Source: Motilimonas sp. E26 (GTDB lineage: Bacteria; Pseudomonadota; Gammaproteobacteria; Enterobacterales; CBDFNC01). Taken from it: a DNA stretch of 64,000 nucleotides. Location: NCBI RefSeq assembly GCF_021278025.1, contig NZ_JAIBHJ010000006.1, positions 124,001 through 188,000 of the forward strand, given 5' to 3'. The translations under genes and the position numbers were made by a program. The stretch's first letter is position 1, and each line of letters starts with the position of its first letter. Shown piece after piece: positions 41,424 through 50,091 of this stretch. The notes beneath the pieces were generated by a model, which was given only the letters and a program-made list of their open reading frames with translations, did not search any database and was not told the origin of the DNA.

Positions 41424-44006
41424 ATGCAAAGTCGAAAAAAACAGGGTTTTCGTTTGGCAATGTTGCCTACGTTAGTCATGGCCAGTATGAGTATTACCGC
41501 GCAGGCGGCCACCGAGCAAGTGCGCGTGGTGTGGGATAGTGATCCTGCACGCAATGCTGTGATTGGTTTTTCACCAAAAGGCCAATCAAGTAACGCGTAT
41601 GTATTATATGGACAAAATGCAGATGAAACTAAATGGCAACGTAAAAGCCCATCAGCGTCTTATGTATTCGATGCAACATTAGAAAGTCAGTTCGTGCGCT
41701 TGAGTAACTTAGTGCCTGATAGCACAGTGTATTTTAAAGTATGTGACGACAGCGGTTGTGGTCCGAATTATTTATTCAAAACCGCGGCCAATGTTGCATC
41801 TGACTTTACTTTTGTCGCCGGTGGTGATTCGCGAAGTAACGCATCCACACGTCGCTCAGGTAACCAACTGGTGAGTAAAGTTCGGCCATTGTTTGTTATG
41901 TTCGGTGGTGATTTAACCTACGGTAATGAAGCGCATGAAGTCTCTCAGTGGCTTACAGATTGGCAAAGCACTTTTAGTCAAGATGTAGTGAATGGCAAAA
42001 GCTATCTTGCCATTCCTGCGTTAGTGCCAACAGTCGGTAACCATGAATCCAATGATCATACCTTTATGTGTAAGGTGTTTGGTATTGACGCAAACAACAA
42101 TGGCCGCTGTGAGTTAGATGACACCTATTATGCCTTTAACGTTGGCGGCAACCAGTTGCGTGTTTATACCCTAAACACAGAATTTCGAAGCTCAGGTTAT
42201 CAAACTCAGTGGAGCCGACAAAAAAGTTGGCTTAGCAGTGATTTGTCAGGAGCCGGAAGCAGCGCTAAGTGGCGTATCAGTCAATATCATAAGCCAATGT
42301 TTCCTCGTACCACTGCCAAAGGCTACGTAAACAGCAAAATGTTTGAATGGGCTAGTGACTTTTACAACAAGAAAATGAACTTAGCAGTGGAGTCGGATAG
42401 TCATCTAGTGAAGTATTCTTGGCCGGTGAAGCCTGCGAGTAATGACATGGAGCAAGTCACCGCGGGAACGGTGTTTATTGGTGAAGGTAGCTGGGGAGCC
42501 CCAACACGTCCCGCTGATCGTTACTCGCCTTGGATTGCTGACCAAAGCAGTTTTGCACAGTTTAAGATCGTGCAAATGAAAGGCGAGGAAATGTGGATCC
42601 GCACTGCACGCTTTTCGGGTAATCCGCAAGCCCTTAGTCAACAGGCGCGAGAGAATGATCCATTAGCATTGCCAACCGGTTTAAGTATTTGGAATGCAAA
42701 TGGTATCGGTGATGTTTATCGCCTTGGTCAAGACAGCAGTGGTCGCACTGTGGTGGCAGATGCAGCGATTGCACCGGAAGCTAAGTTTGTCGCCAGTTGT
42801 AATCAACTAGCCTGTCGTTTTGATGGCACAAGCTCGGTTGGGGCAGACTTAAGTTATAGCTGGAATTTCGGTGATCAGAACAGCGCATCAGGCGCGCAAG
42901 TTAGCCACAATTTTAGCAGTGCTGGGCAATATTCAGTTACGTTATCGGTACAAGATGGTAAAGGCCAATCGGCCCAATTTAAGCAATCGGTTACAGTGCA
43001 AGCGCAACCCGATGAAGATAGGGTTCTGATTAACAATCAAGCGAAAACCAACTTATCGGGTCTGAAAGGGCAAGATCAAGTGTTTACCTTTACCAATGAA
43101 ATGGTCAGTCAGCTAAGTATTACGACACAAGGTGGTAGTGGTGATGTTGATCTATTAGTGAAATTTGGCGCGGTGCCAGCAGGGGCGGATGCAGATTGTC
43201 GTCCTTATAAAAATGGTAATAATGAAAGCTGTGATATAGCCAATGCCAAAGTGGGGACTTACTACATCGTGCTCAATGGCTATGACAATTACAGTGGTGT
43301 TTCGCTTAAAGTCGTTGCTAGCCAAGGTGGCAGCAATCAACCTCCTGTTGCAAACTTTACCAGTACGGCCCAAGGCTTAAGTTTGAACTTAGTTGATAAC
43401 AGTAGCGACAGCGATGGTGAGGTGACGTCTTGGCAGTGGTTACTTGGTGATGGTTCATTGGCGAATGGTCAAGTGGTTAGCCATAACTACCAAGCTGCTG
43501 GCAATTATACCGTTAAGCTCACGGTGACTGATGATCAAGGAGCGAGTCACAGTGTTAGCAAAACCATTAACGTTGCTTCATCAGGCGCTGGTAACACCTG
43601 GTCGAGCACTGCGGTTTATGAAGCTGGCGACCAAGTTACCTACCAAGGTGAGGTCTACCAAGCTCAGTGGTGGAACAAAGGCGTTGAGCCCGGTGCATCA
43701 CAATGGGGACCATGGCAGCTAATTAGCGGTGGCACCTTACCGACACCAACTCCTACTCTAGCCCCCACACCAACGCCAACGGTGGCCCCAAGTGTTACCC
43801 CTACTGTCATTCCCACCACCACGCCGACACAAGCGCCGGGTAATGGCTGCACCAGCGAGAGCTGGAACGCCCAAGCTTCTTATGGTCCTGGTGATGAAGT
43901 CAGTTATAACAATCAACGCTGGAAGGCGACGTGGTATAGCACCAACTTAGCCCCTGGTTCTAGCAATGCTTGGAGCAGTTGGGAAAATCTAGGTAGTTGT
44001 AATTAA
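41424..44006 (+). CDS. secreted metallophosphoesterase with PKD, PPC and CBM5/12 modules
   Basis: The 860-residue protein has a signal peptide (1-28), a fibronectin-like purple-acid-phosphatase N-terminal domain (30-122), a metallophosphoesterase domain (125-395), PKD (452-526), PPC (533-632), PKD (640-717), CBM5/12 (724-768), a Pro/Thr linker (772-806) and a second CBM5/12 (809-860). Metal ligands visible are Asp135, Asp163, Tyr166, Asn206-His207, His289 and His327; the first His of the usual GHxH is Asp325. It is likely exported and bound to chitin or similar polymers. Substrate is unknown. Confidence 0.85.
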   Translation: MQSRKKQGFRLAMLPTLVMASMSITAQAATEQVRVVWDSDPARNAVIGFSPKGQSSNAYVLYGQNADETKWQRKSPSASYVFDATLESQFVRLSNLVPDSTVYFKVCDDSGCGPNYLFKTAANVASDFTFVAGGDSRSNASTRRSGNQLVSKVRPLFVMFGGDLTYGNEAHEVSQWLTDWQSTFSQDVVNGKSYLAIPALVPTVGNHESNDHTFMCKVFGIDANNNGRCELDDTYYAFNVGGNQLRVYTLNTEFRSSGYQTQWSRQKSWLSSDLSGAGSSAKWRISQYHKPMFPRTTAKGYVNSKMFEWASDFYNKKMNLAVESDSHLVKYSWPVKPASNDMEQVTAGTVFIGEGSWGAPTRPADRYSPWIADQSSFAQFKIVQMKGEEMWIRTARFSGNPQALSQQARENDPLALPTGLSIWNANGIGDVYRLGQDSSGRTVVADAAIAPEAKFVASCNQLACRFDGTSSVGADLSYSWNFGDQNSASGAQVSHNFSSAGQYSVTLSVQDGKGQSAQFKQSVTVQAQPDEDRVLINNQAKTNLSGLKGQDQVFTFTNEMVSQLSITTQGGSGDVDLLVKFGAVPAGADADCRPYKNGNNESCDIANAKVGTYYIVLNGYDNYSGVSLKVVASQGGSNQPPVANFTSTAQGLSLNLVDNSSDSDGEVTSWQWLLGDGSLANGQVVSHNYQAAGNYTVKLTVTDDQGASHSVSKTINVASSGAGNTWSSTAVYEAGDQVTYQGEVYQAQWWNKGVEPGASQWGPWQLISGGTLPTPTPTLAPTPTPTVAPSVTPTVIPTTTPTQAPGNGCTSESWNAQASYGPGDEVSYNNQRWKATWYSTNLAPGSSNAWSSWENLGSCN

Positions 44007-44044
44007 TGATAAAAATTTATGGTCCTAGGTGCCATAAACACTCG

Positions 44045-44072
44045 CGTTACCTTAGGTTTGCCTGAGGTAACG
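44045..44072. repeat. 12-bp stem-loop before the astacin gene
   Basis: CGTTACCTTAGG / CCTGAGGTAACG (one wobble pair) with loop TTTG lies 46 bases before the protease ATG. No T tract follows. It may be a processing or attenuation hairpin between the two secreted-enzyme genes. Confidence 0.6.
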
Positions 44073-44117
44073 TATGAAAAAAAACTGAAGGCAACTCTGC
44101 CTAACAAGGATGATAAA

Positions 44118-45584
44118 ATGAACTTTAAAATGACCCCCATTGCAGTTTGTATTGCGCTGGCACCACTTGCAGCAAACGCTGTCACAGAGGCAGAAGTAAA
44201 CGAAGTGTTTACTTCCCAAGGTGAGCAAATTGCTACAGTGATCGGCTCAAATCAAGAGATTGAATATCAGCTTAAACAGCTAGACGGAAAGCAATTAGCC
44301 GTTTATGAAAGCGATATTATTTTAGGTGAGCATGAAGAAATGCAACAAATGGGCGCTGTGCCTCTAGAAATCCAGTCTTTTAGCAGCAATATGCAAGCTA
44401 AAGCGTCTTGGGGCGGACGCACAACTTGGCCCAATGGTGTGGTGCCTTATGTGATCACGTCAGGCGTACCTGCCGGAGATGTCACAACCATTAAAGCTGC
44501 GATGAAATGGCTTGAGGACGCGGCTGATGTTACTTTTGTAGAGCGCAGTAACCAAAGCAGCTACATCAATATTATTCGTGGTGACGGTTGTTATTCGATG
44601 GTGGGGCGCACTGGGTCTAAGCAAGACTTATCTATCGGGAGCGGCTGTGGTACACGGGGTATTGTTGCCCATGAGTTTTTACATGCACTCGGTTTTTATC
44701 ATGAACAATCTCGAGCAGATCGTGATCAGCACGTGAATATTCATTGGGAAAATATCAGACCGGGCATGGAGTCTAACTTCAAGCTAGGCGCAAGTGTTAC
44801 CGCATCGGTTGGCCCATACGATGTGCGCTCAATTATGCATTATGGCTATCGTGCATTTAGTAATAATGGCCAGCCAACCATTACCTCTAAAAACCCGAAT
44901 GTACCAAATTCGGCATTAGGCCAGCGCACCGCGCTAACGGATTTAGATATTTCGGCATTACAAACCATTTACGGTTTGCCAAATGGCGGCACTAAGCCAA
45001 CGCCGGAGCCAACGCCAATACCTAATAGTAAGCTGAATAATGGCCAAACTGTTTATGCCGCTGGTAGCAAAGATAACAATGTGTTCTACAGCATTGACGT
45101 ACCAAGCGCGAGTCAGCTGACGGTATCCATTGCGGGTGGTTCTGGTGATGCGGACCTATATGTTAAGCAAGGTAGCAAACCAACAACAACTAGTTACGAT
45201 TGTCGACCATATAAAGACGGTAACAGTGAATCTTGTACCTTAGAGAATGCCTCGGGTACGGTGCACGTTATGTTACGTGGCTATGCTGATTTTGCTAATG
45301 TGGGCTTAACAGCAAGTTATACCGCAGGTACAAAACCAACACCTGCGCCGACACCTGTGCCAACCATTACACCAACACAACCGCCTGTGCCTACCACTGA
45401 GCCAACGCCGCCACCATCAGGTGCTTGTGGTGAAAACTGGAGTGCCTCAGCAGTTTATACTGCAGGTAATTTAGCTGTTGATGGCAATAAGCAATATAAA
45501 GCTAATTGGTGGACGAAAGGTGATCAGCCTTCGAGTAACAATGGCCAATGGCAAGTATGGTCTTTTGTTAAAAACTGTAACTAA
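44118..45584 (+). CDS. secreted astacin-family (M12A) zinc protease with PPC and CBM5/12 domains
   Basis: The 488-residue protein starts at the ATG followed by a signal peptide (MNFKMTPIAVC... ending about 21). The astacin catalytic domain spans 96-286 with HEFLHALGFYHEQSRADRD (zinc ligands His185, His189, His195, catalytic Glu186) and the Met-turn SIMHYG (Met240, Tyr242). A propeptide region lies between 22 and 95. Then come a Pro/Thr linker, a PPC domain (305-402), a second linker and a C-terminal CBM5/12 (435-488). The PPC and CBM resemble those of the gene before it. Confidence 0.93.
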   Translation: MNFKMTPIAVCIALAPLAANAVTEAEVNEVFTSQGEQIATVIGSNQEIEYQLKQLDGKQLAVYESDIILGEHEEMQQMGAVPLEIQSFSSNMQAKASWGGRTTWPNGVVPYVITSGVPAGDVTTIKAAMKWLEDAADVTFVERSNQSSYINIIRGDGCYSMVGRTGSKQDLSIGSGCGTRGIVAHEFLHALGFYHEQSRADRDQHVNIHWENIRPGMESNFKLGASVTASVGPYDVRSIMHYGYRAFSNNGQPTITSKNPNVPNSALGQRTALTDLDISALQTIYGLPNGGTKPTPEPTPIPNSKLNNGQTVYAAGSKDNNVFYSIDVPSASQLTVSIAGGSGDADLYVKQGSKPTTTSYDCRPYKDGNSESCTLENASGTVHVMLRGYADFANVGLTASYTAGTKPTPAPTPVPTITPTQPPVPTTEPTPPPSGACGENWSASAVYTAGNLAVDGNKQYKANWWTKGDQPSSNNGQWQVWSFVKNCN

Positions 45585-45629
45585 TAAATATTGTCAGCTG
45601 TTCAATAATATTCAATAGATTATAAGTCT

Positions 45630-45656
45630 CAGGGCGGCATAGTTCGCCCTGTTTGA
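45630..45656 (+). terminator. possible terminator after the astacin gene
   Basis: The stem CAGGGCG / CGCCCTG with an 8-base loop is followed by a short GTTTG. It is a moderate candidate. Confidence 0.55.
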
Positions 45657-45747
45657 TTGACTTTATCAAAACTAACTGCTCAAATTCTCCGCTCATGTTT
45701 GCTACGGCGACAACCATTACGTTAATAGAATTAAGTCAAAGGATATG

Positions 45748-48700
45748 ATGAAAATTCTTTATCTGTGTTGCTACTTATTGTTTTTTATTTGCTTCAAGCT
45801 GGCAGCCTTTCCTTATCAAGGGGCGCACCACTTTGAATCAATTGGCCTAGAGCAAGGTTTGTCTCAAGCGACAGCGGTTGCTATGGTGCAAGACAGTCAG
45901 GGATATATTTGGATTGGTACACAAGACGGTCTCAATCGTTATGATGGCCACAATATTGTGCATTACCGTTATTCGGCCAATGATGAGCAAAGTTTATCTG
46001 GCAATTATATCTCTAGCTTGGCCCTTGATAGCCAGCAACGCCTTTGGGTGCTGACACCCCAAGGTCTCAATTTATTTCAACAGCAAAGTAATAATTTTAA
46101 ACGCTTCAATGTGCCAATATCGGCCCATCAACGTAATGCGACTAGCCCTTGGCAGTTAAAATCTGATCATCAAGGCCGGCTTTGGATAAAAAGTGCTGGT
46201 GGAATGAGTGTTTTTGACCCTGACTCAGGGAAAGAAACCATATTACCGTTACCTGACGCTCAGTTACCTATCTCTGATTTCATTTTTAGTTCAGATAATC
46301 GTTTATGGTTAACGAATCAGAGCCAATTGTATCTATGGTCAAAAGAGCGCCAGCAACTAGTGCTGCAACCGCTAAAGCTTCGAGATAACGATGAAATCAT
46401 TACTCTAGCTAGTCCAGATGGTGCGTCCTCTGCAATATTATGGTTGGTAGGCAATAAAGGGTTATATCGGTTTGATGCAGAGAGCCAGCTTACGCAATTC
46501 TACGACAAACAGACGCTCGGTATAAATGCTAAGTTGACGGATTTAACTTTTGATAGTGATGGAACGCTATGGCTAGGGAGCCAGTCCGGTTTGTATGTAT
46601 GGTCAACGGCGATGGTGCGCAGTCAACTAGTGCATCATAAAGTGGGTGATCGAGTGGGGCTTAAAGATCAATATATTCGTCAATTGTATTTTGACCGTAC
46701 TGGGGTGTTGTGGATTGGCACGCGGTTGGGGGGCGTCAGTAAGTTAACACCACAAGCAGCGCAGTTTCACTTATTGAATCAGGCACAAGGGATGATGCAC
46801 AGTAATGTCGTGATGTCGTTGGCCAAGTTTGGCTCGCAACTGTGGCTAGGCACAACGGATGGCGCCATTAGCCAAATACAGTTGGATCGACCAGAGGTTC
46901 AGAGATGGCGGCCGCTGTCGGAAACGGGGCAAGATCTGGGGGTCATCGTTGATATCGAAATGGATAAGCAAGGTGATATCTGGTTCGCTTCAAACCGTGG
47001 CTTAACAAAATACCTGCCAGAACAACATTCGTTTCAGCCCTATCCCATTACTGGGCCATCAGGGGAGCGAGACAACTATATTAGCCAATTGTTTACATTT
47101 CGGGGGCAACTTTGGCTGGCTAGTGCGCGTTATGGGTTAGCAAAATATGACGAACAGACGGATAATTTTGTTTTTTTAGAGCAGGGCCGTTCGGTTGTTT
47201 TACAAAATATATCCAGCGTACTCGTGGACGGTAACCAGCTTTGGCTGGGGTCGTTCGACGGTCAACTATGGCAACTAAGTTTCACGGATGACGTTCATTA
47301 TGAGCTTCAAAAACATGAGCTTAATTATTTAGGTCAAGCCCTCAAACTCGACATTATCACAACACTTTACCAAGATGCCGATGGCTCTATCTGGGTAACT
47401 AACCGTAATGGTTTAATTATTTATCAACCGGGTAGGGGAGATGTAAAGTTTTTAAGTAGTCAAAATGGCTTCCCAGACGGCGCATACTATGAAGTGTTAC
47501 CTGATGCGCAAGGCAATATTTGGGTGACCTATGCTCATGGCATATTACAGCTTAACCAGCAAGGTGAGTTGATGGGGCAGATTGATAGCGAAAGAGGGCT
47601 ACCGGTAAATGAGTTTAATGGTGCCAGTGCACAAAGTGATGACGGTACATTATTTCTAGGCAGTGTTGATGGCTTATTGGCATTTAATATCAGCCAGCCC
47701 CTAGCTGTTACTTCGACATTACCTGTGGTTTTCACTGATATTCATACCCAATTAATGCAGCATAACACCCAAGGTACAAGGCAATGGCATAAAGAAAACG
47801 GCTATCAAAGTGAACTGGCGTTATCTTATGATAATGCCACTATTAAATTGGGTTTTTCGGATCTTGATTTTGGCCATTCTCCTTCTTATTTTCGTTATCG
47901 ACTCAATGGCTTAGATCAACATTGGAATCTCGCTGAGCTGGGGCATAACGAAGCCATATATCATCAGTTAGATCCTGGTGAGTACCAATTTGAAGTGGAG
48001 GTGAGTAAGCACCCTGAGCAATGGACAGGCTTAACTAACATGCTACCTATTACTGTTGCTACCCCTTGGTGGCGAGAATGGTGGGCATATGTATGTTATT
48101 TAAGTAGTTTGTTACTTATTGTTTACTGCTATATTCGCTTTAGGTTAAGGGTTGCGGAGCAGCAAGCACGTAAGCTTAGAGTTCAAGTAAAGCAGCGTAC
48201 CCGAACGATCGAACAGCTGTTACGACAAAAGGTGCGTATTTTTACCCATGTTGTGCATGATCTCAAAACGCCTTTAGCCTTGATTTTAGCGCCTGTTCAG
48301 CTTTTAAAGCAAGAGGTTAGAGAGTCGAGTCAACTGCAGCAATTAACCCTTGTTGAGATGCAAACAACACAGTTGTTGGAGCAAATAGATCGGCTTGTCA
48401 AATTAACCGACTCTAGCTCAATAAATAACGCCCCAGTTGTGGGAGTTTATGATTGGCAAAGGATTATTAACTCTGTATTAGAGCAATTAAGCCATTCCTT
48501 TGAGCTGAACCGTGCGAAAACAAAGTTAGATATAAATGGCCCACTATGGGTCAAAGGCTCCGTTTCTGAACTAGAGGTGATCGTATTTCATTTATTGACT
48601 TACCTTCTTACGCTTGCGAAAAAAGGTGCTGTTATTTCAACCTATGGACGCACTTGGGACCAAGAAATTAAGATTTGGCTAAGTGTGCAGGGGCTTTGTC

Positions 48701-49686
48701 TTGGGCAAGCACAGTGTCAAGCTTTGTTAGCGCCATTTCATGAGATCAGTGTGGTGGATGCGCTAAGGCTAGATGAATTTGGTTTAATGATGTTAAAAGA
48801 GCCCCTCAGTAGCTTGCATGGGGTAATGACGGTAGAGCATCGCCGTCAACAAAGTTATATTGTGGTTACTTTACCGCTGGCAAGGCAGCAAAGTGAGCAT
48901 AGGAATACCAATGCCGTTAGGGGGGATTTGGCTTCTTGGTTAAAACAAAAGAAACCCGTTGATCTCAATGCTGCGCCGATCTTACTTTTAGCAACTTCAA
49001 GTAAAAACATGGCCGATTTTCTTCGTAGTTTATTTAGTGAAGAATACTCCGTGCTGCTTGCCAGTGATCATCAAGCCACCTTATCACTGGCGCAAAAACA
49101 CTTACCCAAAGGCATTATTTTAGATTTTGACGATGCCATCGATCTTTGTGCCAAGCTAAAAAGTAATGCCACACTAGGACAAATTCCACTATTGATGCTC
49201 ACCACTGAAATGGATAAAGAGGCAAAGCTAGCTGCGTGGCAGTCAGGCGTGTATCAAATTTTACATAAACCCTTTGAGTTGGCAGAGTTAAGGGTGTTGG
49301 TGTCCAATATGATGCAGCTTAGCGTTCAGGTAGAGCAGGAGGCTGATGTTGGTGAAAAATCGTCTTTTATGGCTCGTTTAGATGGCATTTTAGCGTTGGA
49401 TTTTGCCGATCCAGAGCTAAACATTAATTTGATCGCCGATAAAATGGGCACTAATACTAAGCAGCTACAGCGTAAGTTAAAACAAGCGGTTGATATGACC
49501 CCAAATGAATACTTGCGTCAATATCGCCTAGCAAAAGCGCAGCAAATGCTTGCCGAGCCGCTAACCATTCAAGAGGTTGCGCTAAGGTGTGGCTTTAATT
49601 CACCGAGTTATTTTACCAGTTGCTATAAGAAAGCGTTTAAGCAAACGCCAAAACAGGCACAGGTTCAAGGCGTAGAAGTTGAATAG
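45748..49686 (+). CDS. hybrid two-component regulator with beta-propeller sensor, degraded kinase/receiver and AraC output
   Basis: The 1,312-residue protein has a signal sequence, a periplasmic sensor of repeated Reg_prop blades (such as GYIWIGTQDGLNRY), a Y_Y_Y domain near 700-770, a transmembrane helix near 778-797, a HisKA helix with the phospho-His in VVHDLKTPLAL near 837, a HATPase-like region, a receiver-like domain (about 1076-1195) and a C-terminal AraC helix-turn-helix (VALRCGFNSPSYFTSCYKKAF). The kinase N-box reads HLLTYLLTL, and the receiver lacks the acidic pair. It follows the secreted enzymes and may control them (inference). The second ATG fits the AAAGGA spacing better. Confidence 0.85.
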   Translation: MKILYLCCYLLFFICFKLAAFPYQGAHHFESIGLEQGLSQATAVAMVQDSQGYIWIGTQDGLNRYDGHNIVHYRYSANDEQSLSGNYISSLALDSQQRLWVLTPQGLNLFQQQSNNFKRFNVPISAHQRNATSPWQLKSDHQGRLWIKSAGGMSVFDPDSGKETILPLPDAQLPISDFIFSSDNRLWLTNQSQLYLWSKERQQLVLQPLKLRDNDEIITLASPDGASSAILWLVGNKGLYRFDAESQLTQFYDKQTLGINAKLTDLTFDSDGTLWLGSQSGLYVWSTAMVRSQLVHHKVGDRVGLKDQYIRQLYFDRTGVLWIGTRLGGVSKLTPQAAQFHLLNQAQGMMHSNVVMSLAKFGSQLWLGTTDGAISQIQLDRPEVQRWRPLSETGQDLGVIVDIEMDKQGDIWFASNRGLTKYLPEQHSFQPYPITGPSGERDNYISQLFTFRGQLWLASARYGLAKYDEQTDNFVFLEQGRSVVLQNISSVLVDGNQLWLGSFDGQLWQLSFTDDVHYELQKHELNYLGQALKLDIITTLYQDADGSIWVTNRNGLIIYQPGRGDVKFLSSQNGFPDGAYYEVLPDAQGNIWVTYAHGILQLNQQGELMGQIDSERGLPVNEFNGASAQSDDGTLFLGSVDGLLAFNISQPLAVTSTLPVVFTDIHTQLMQHNTQGTRQWHKENGYQSELALSYDNATIKLGFSDLDFGHSPSYFRYRLNGLDQHWNLAELGHNEAIYHQLDPGEYQFEVEVSKHPEQWTGLTNMLPITVATPWWREWWAYVCYLSSLLLIVYCYIRFRLRVAEQQARKLRVQVKQRTRTIEQLLRQKVRIFTHVVHDLKTPLALILAPVQLLKQEVRESSQLQQLTLVEMQTTQLLEQIDRLVKLTDSSSINNAPVVGVYDWQRIINSVLEQLSHSFELNRAKTKLDINGPLWVKGSVSELEVIVFHLLTYLLTLAKKGAVISTYGRTWDQEIKIWLSVQGLCLGQAQCQALLAPFHEISVVDALRLDEFGLMMLKEPLSSLHGVMTVEHRRQQSYIVVTLPLARQQSEHRNTNAVRGDLASWLKQKKPVDLNAAPILLLATSSKNMADFLRSLFSEEYSVLLASDHQATLSLAQKHLPKGIILDFDDAIDLCAKLKSNATLGQIPLLMLTTEMDKEAKLAAWQSGVYQILHKPFELAELRVLVSNMMQLSVQVEQEADVGEKSSFMARLDGILALDFADPELNINLIADKMGTNTKQLQRKLKQAVDMTPNEYLRQYRLAKAQQMLAEPLTIQEVALRCGFNSPSYFTSCYKKAFKQTPKQAQVQGVEVE

Positions 49687-49707
49687 CGTGGTATCTAGAG
49701 AAAAGTG

Positions 49708-49833
49708 ATGAAAATTAAAACCGTTTTCAAGTATGTTGCGAAGGCAATGTTGGTTTTTGCTGGCATTGCGGGTGTATTTGGTTTATTTGACGTAAAAATA
49801 GTGCTTACCTCAGAAGTGCCAACAGGTTATTAA
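49708..49833 (+). CDS. small hypothetical membrane protein
   Basis: The 41-residue product has one hydrophobic helix (AMLVFAGIAGVFGLF) after a lysine-rich start and a short tail. GAGAAAAG precedes the ATG by four bases. It begins 21 bases after the hybrid regulator stop, so co-transcription is possible. No family is recognised. Confidence 0.5.
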   Translation: MKIKTVFKYVAKAMLVFAGIAGVFGLFDVKIVLTSEVPTGY

Positions 49834-49997
49834 TGAGTCAAAAATATTGAGTGGCTCAGATTGGTAGTTTTTTCACTTAGTTGGTGTCTATCTTAAAAAG
49901 AAGCGCAGTTTCAATAGAGGTTCCAGTCAAGGCGATAAATGAACAAGGCCCGCTATTGCTATATCTTTAATCAGTATTGGGCTTGAAAAGCGGCTAT

Positions 49998-50030
49998 AAA
50001 AAAGCCTTGCTGAGCAAGGCTTTTTGTTTT
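49998..50030. terminator. bidirectional terminator downstream of pflB
   Basis: An 11-bp stem (AAAAGCCTTGC / GCAAGGCTTTT) with a 3-base loop has A and T tracts on both sides. It serves the converging regulator and pflB units. Confidence 0.9.
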
Positions 50031-50052
50031 CAAGTTAATCCCTGATATCAGG

Positions 50053-50091
50053 ATTAAAGCGAGCTATTAAAGCGAGCTATTAAAGCGAGCT
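50053..50091. repeat. 13-bp tandem triplication covering the pflB stop codon
   Basis: ATTAAAGCGAGCT is repeated three times exactly. The copy at 50079-50091 contains the pflB TAA (50080-50082) and the codons for its last Ser-Leu; the other two copies lie after the stop. Confidence 0.95.

Larger units (their letters stand above)
49687..50079. other. intergenic region around the small gene and shared terminator
   Basis: It holds the 41-codon gene at 49708 and a bidirectional terminator at 49998. Between 49834 and 49990 I see nothing I can name. Confidence 0.5.
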
